From the NCBI GenBank assembly GCA_033002965.1, contig JAURVB010014816.1:1-64000 (forward strand): a stretch of DNA of 64,000 bases. Direction: 5' to 3'. The notes below the pieces were generated by a model. The model was not told the origin of the DNA and ran no database searches. It saw only the letters and a list, made by a program, of their open reading frames with translations. Positions 60,675 to 64,000 of this stretch are shown here, piece by piece. The first letter of the stretch is position 1. Every line of letters starts with the position of its first letter. Made by a program: the position numbers and the translations under genes. Source of the DNA: Piper betle. Taxonomy: Eukaryota > Streptophyta > Magnoliopsida > Piperales > Piperaceae.

Positions 60675-61020
60675 TTTCTACGACGGTACTTGATCTGGTA
60701 TTGTACTCGGAGACAATGTTGATTCTTTCTACGACGGTACTTGATCTGGTATTGTACTCGGAGACAATGTTGATTGATTGAAAACTTTCTACGACGGTAC
60801 TTGATCTGGTATTGTACTCGGAGACAATGTTGATTCTTTCTACGACGGTACTTGATCTGGTATTGTACTCGGAGACAATGTTGATTGATTGGACTTGATG
60901 GCTTATCTTGCAGTGGCTGTGACCGACTGGATGGTTTGATCTGGTATTGTACTCGGATATTGTATTCGGAGACAATGCTGATTGATTGGAGTTGACGGCT
61001 TATCTTGCAGTGGCAGTGAC
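60675..61020. repeat. Minisatellite with alternating 51- and 60-bp units
   Basis: The motif tttctacgacggtacttgat... begins at 60,675, 60,726, 60,786 and 60,837, spacings 51, 60 and 51 bp. The copies are nearly identical. A further ~100-bp direct repeat ('gcttatcttgcagtgg' and 'tgaccgactggatgg' words at about 60,900 and 61,000) adjoins. All periods are multiples of three, so a minus-strand frame stays open for 177 codons (60,569-61,102) with repeats of NIVSEYNTRSSTVVE-like peptide. There is no evidence that it is translated. Confidence 0.85.
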
Positions 61021-61074
61021 CGACTGGATGGAGTTCGAGAAGTTGGTCGCTTATTGCTATCATGCTGCTCCTAT

Positions 61075-61907
61075 CACTGGTGCAAAAATCGGTCGATTCC
61101 ACTCGAAATCGGCCGATTTAAATAGGATAGGACTCAATCCAAGTCAAAAGAATATCTAAATTGGGTTTCGGCTCAAATCAGTTTGTGAATTGGCCAATTC
61201 CATCCAATTTGAGCCGATTTCGGACTGCGGCGGCGACAGGCGACGGGGGGAGGTGTCGGTCAATCCAATTGGGTCCACAGTTGGTCTCGACGGCAGCGCT
61301 AGGTAGGGGGGTAATGTCTGGAAGGTCGAGGGAGAGGCGTCGATGTCACAACGGCAGCAATCCGGCATAGACAGCGGCAAAATCACGTCGTGAGCAATAG
61401 CGTAATCACGACCAATTTTGGCGTCACAGCGACTGGACCGTGGCCGGGGGTGGTTGAGATGACACGGTGATAGTATGGCAAGGCTGCGCGGAGTCGATCG
61501 ACGGCGGGGTGGCATCGGTGGCGATGGCGACAATTATGGCGGCAACTAGGGTTTGGGGGTAAGAGGAGAAGTGCCAGGGGTTTGGGGGAGGATATGAGAA
61601 GTATAAGGGTGGCCGGTGGCAAACTTGTAAATAAAACTTGACTCGATACTGGCTTGAGTCAAAAATAATAACTAACTCATAATAAATCCTAAAAAAATCC
61701 CAAAAAAATTGGGAAAATCTCATAAAATAAAAAAACCATCATAACATCTAACTCTATAACTAATAACCCACCAATTTTGAATAAATTAAAATTTTTGTAT
61801 AAGATTGATTTAGACCAATTCAACTGAACTGATTCCTGACCGATTTAGACTGATTCGATCCGATTTAGTAACTCTTTCGAAAACCGATTTCGATTTTTGC
61901 AACTATG
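61075..61907. mobile_element. hAT-like non-autonomous element
   Basis: Left end CACTGGTGCAAAAATCG and right end, reversed, CATAGTTGCAAAAATCG. Flanks GCTCCTAT and GCTCCGAC share six of eight bases. Inside, 61,620-61,770 resembles the inverted LTR start (as at 58,590-58,730), and 61,090-61,220 resembles 18,895-19,035. It is probably a composite; no transposase. Confidence 0.5.
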
Positions 61908-62880
61908 GCTCCGACGATAGTCTTTCAAGCGGTTTTTTGGCCAATACAAGCTTCGTCGACAGAAACTTTTGGTTTGGGTCTGTTGTCAGTGTTGGGGAGT
62001 GCCAATTGAAATTGTCAATGTAGACAAAGACGACTTGGGCTGGTTGGACAGAGGGTCAAAAGTTAGTCGGTTTTCTGTACTTTTCTCTTCATTGCTCCGA
62101 CAGGAGTTTTCTGGGCTGTTTCCCAGCAATGGGCAGCTTCCCTGGCAAGGTTGGAAGACATGAGTTGACAGAGGGATATTCATGCTACAATCGTGGCTCC
62201 AGACTCGATCTATAATGGTGCTGGTTAGCCGGCGACAACCTCCAAAGTTAGCCTCTTTCACCTATTTCCTGATCCAATCAGGTACTTCACTATGAGATTT
62301 AGGCAAAGTGGGCTTTCTCGACGATAGATCTCAACTTGGTTGTGTTGAGGGAAATAGTGGGAGTTTGTTGGAAGCCGTGGCATGGTCAGAGACGACTTGG
62401 GTTGGCAAAACAGAGGGGAGGAAGGTGATTGCTCGATAGCGCTTCACAAATTTGGCCAACTTCTTGAAGCTTTTCCTACAACAGCAGGCTTCTCTAGCTG
62501 GGTTGTGTCGAGAGCACTCCAAACTGTGTTCTAGTGGGCTAGGGGGGCCCAGAGATGGATTTTTGGCCAGGGGCTCCTCGCCTTCTTCCTTTCATACTCT
62601 CCTCTTTCTGCAATTCAACGAGCCCCCTTCCCCCCTTCTCTTATCTTTTTCTCGATCATTTATACAAGCTTTCAACCATTTTTAGTTTCTCATTTCAAGC
62701 CCCTAAAATCCCTACCAACCCTTCCTTATCTCTTTCCTTCTTCTTATCTTCTTCCTTTGATTTTAGAACCACCATGAACTATTCCTCAAGTGATGACTAG
62801 CTATGGAGGCATGGGTGTATATATAATTTTATTTTATTTTATTTTATTTTTTCAACATGAAAATAAAACCACTAAATTTG
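61908..62880. other. Intergenic DNA, no gene recognised
   Basis: The codon-like composition of 61,970-62,520 on both strands is not matched by any family motif. A pyrimidine-rich stretch (62,570-62,760) could be a promoter or leader of something on the plus strand, with ATG-started ORFs of 77-81 codons but no recognisable product. Confidence 0.35.
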
Positions 62881-63357
62881 CAAAGTACAAAGTATGAAGG
62901 AAGGCCTTTCCCTTGCAATCTGGCTTATTATGTACACAGTGAGTGTACACACTTCCAATCAGAACTTAAAGAAACTTTCTTCTTCGCAACATATATAATC
63001 CCCAAGAACATAGATTACAACAGTCTTGATCACTTGTCCGACACCCCTGCTAAGCAAAAGAAAATTTGACAAAGCAAAGCTCTTTCACTGCATTAGACAG
63101 ATGCTTATGCTCAAATTAAACTCAACTAAATCACAAAGACCACTTGAAATGTACACTCAAAAATGGCATCACACATCTGAAGGCCTTTTGCCCTTCACTT
63201 TGTGTCAGGATTAGCAGGTTCATAGCCACAAAGGAAGTCAGAAAAGATCCGAGATGCCAGAGAAACTTCAAATATATATATATATGAACATATAAGAAGG
63301 TGATTCACAAGACCTAATCACTCTACATAACAAAGCTGACGGGAGAGACTCTAATTA
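62881..63357 (-). other. Probable 3' UTR/downstream region of the RCC1-like gene
   Basis: AT-rich sequence directly after the stop codon at 63,358-63,360. No other gene was seen. The short ORFs at 62,857-63,214 have no resemblance to known proteins. Confidence 0.45.
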
Positions 63358-63610
63358 TTAGGTCGGTGTCTCGGCTAGCAGTAATGTGTGCCACCACCCG
63401 CAAGCGATGTTCTTCGGTTTAAAGGAGTCAAGTGAAACTTGAAAAGGAATTTTTCGATCAACTACATCGCTTAATCCCAGCTGTACCATATAACAAAAAA
63501 CTTAAAACATAATCGCCAATGGAACGATCAGTCAATTTATGGAAGTCTAGTTTAATCCAATAATACCTGCCCATACTTGTTCCATCCCCAGCAGAAAACC
63601 TTGGCATTTT
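63358..63610 (-). CDS. RCC1/UVR8-like beta-propeller protein, 3' end (partial)
   Basis: Two exons at the C-terminus: 63,567-63,610 and 63,358-63,480, joined by GT/AG (NKYGQ|LGLS), giving …NAKVFCWGWNKYGQLGLS, then DVVDRKIPFQV and IACGWWHTLLLAETPT-stop. The W-G-x-N-x-(Y/F)-GQLG and CGWWHTL words are the blade signature of RCC1 repeats. The protein family includes UVR8, RCC1-type Ran exchange factors and other plant propeller proteins; the blades visible here do not say which. Upstream exons lie beyond the right edge or in 63,611-64,000, where none could be identified with confidence. Confidence 0.8.
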
Positions 63611-64000
63611 CTGCAGGAAGTAGGGAAATAACAACAGAGTTCATCAGACATAACTGATTGACAATAGAATAAAGGTTTTCTAAGAGTTAAAAAAACAAAC
63701 AATTGTGACATTTCAGGCATTAGAAAGAAGAAGAGCCCTTCACATGCCAAAATAAATCATGCAAATCCAAATTTGCACCCGAACACAAACCTTTGGTCTA
63801 CCAATCAGAGAATATAAATACCTAATACGGAAAAAAGATTTATTTTTCAGAAGTTAAGAGAATTTAAGAACAATAAATCAAAAATAAATTTGATCACAAA
63901 TCTAAGAATATGACCTAATATATTACAAACTTACAGCTTAACTCACCTTTTTTATGAGACAGCTAGATAATCAAGATGTCCACATTGTCACCTAGGCACT
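63611..64000 (-). other. Probable intron of the RCC1-like gene
   Basis: Lies upstream of the acceptor CTGCAG at 63,611-63,616. AT-rich with no clear second exon. A possible donor-like site on the minus strand, AAAAAAG|GTGAGTTAAG near 63,940-63,955, could end the previous exon, but its reading frame was not confirmed. Confidence 0.4.

Noticed and set aside
60569..61102. 177-codon minus-strand frame as a repeat-containing protein gene
   Set aside because: It is explained by minisatellite periods divisible by three; no promoter, introns or family match. Kept as a finding only.
62452..62800. Plus-strand frames rich in Ser/Phe/Leu
   Set aside because: Pyrimidine-rich tract without domain, splice or promoter support.

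Overview
The window is nuclear DNA of a flowering plant. Protein-coding genes are split by short GT-AG introns, the intergenic DNA is AT-rich, and most of the sequence is nested, decayed retrotransposon and MITE-like DNA. The species cannot be named from sequence alone.

Five host genes were found by joining exons, all on the minus strand: (1) an AKR4C-type aldo-keto reductase (5,207-6,883, 7 exons, 314 aa); (2) a mitochondrial p32/MAM33-type glycoprotein (8,338-9,612, 3 exons, 241 aa); (3) the small catalytic subunit of DNA primase (10,433-13,814, 16 exons), intact apart from one extra base in exon 7; (4) GDP-mannose pyrophosphorylase, CYT1/VTC1 (45,363-46,818, 4 coding exons, 361 aa, plus a 5'-UTR intron); (5) the 3' end of an RCC1/UVR8-like beta-propeller gene (63,358-63,610, continuing past the right edge). 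A ribosomal protein eL6 fragment lies at 44.75-44.87 kb, and a possible unidentified exon pair at 38.8-39.3 kb.

Layout: 0-2.8 kb repeats; 5.2-13.8 kb a compact block of three housekeeping genes; 14.0-18.9 kb several copies, direct and inverted, of the primase promoter/5'-UTR region, each carrying a consensus E2F site; 18.9-38.3 kb a nest of repeats dominated by one Gypsy-type family with very long LTRs (about 2.7-3 kb, ends TGTAAAACCC...GGGTGTTACA), including a deleted element at 25.9-31.8 kb with a tRNA-iMet primer site and gag; 39,344-44,490 a full-length but mutated Copia element with a perfect CTTAG target-site duplication; 45.4-47.8 kb CYT1; 48-62 kb more LTRs and MITEs, including a 2,721-bp solo LTR with a GAGGG duplication inserted in an inverted copy of its own family; 63.3-64 kb the RCC1-like gene.

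The host genes do not form a pathway together. The repeats record an order of insertions: a 1.3-kb segment was duplicated, a Gypsy element entered one copy, and a hAT-like element entered that Gypsy LTR. No clearly new biological system was found. The observations most worth checking are the multiplied E2F-containing primase promoter, the primase frameshift, a hAT-like MITE carrying tRNA-type A and B boxes, and the in-frame 51/60-bp minisatellite.
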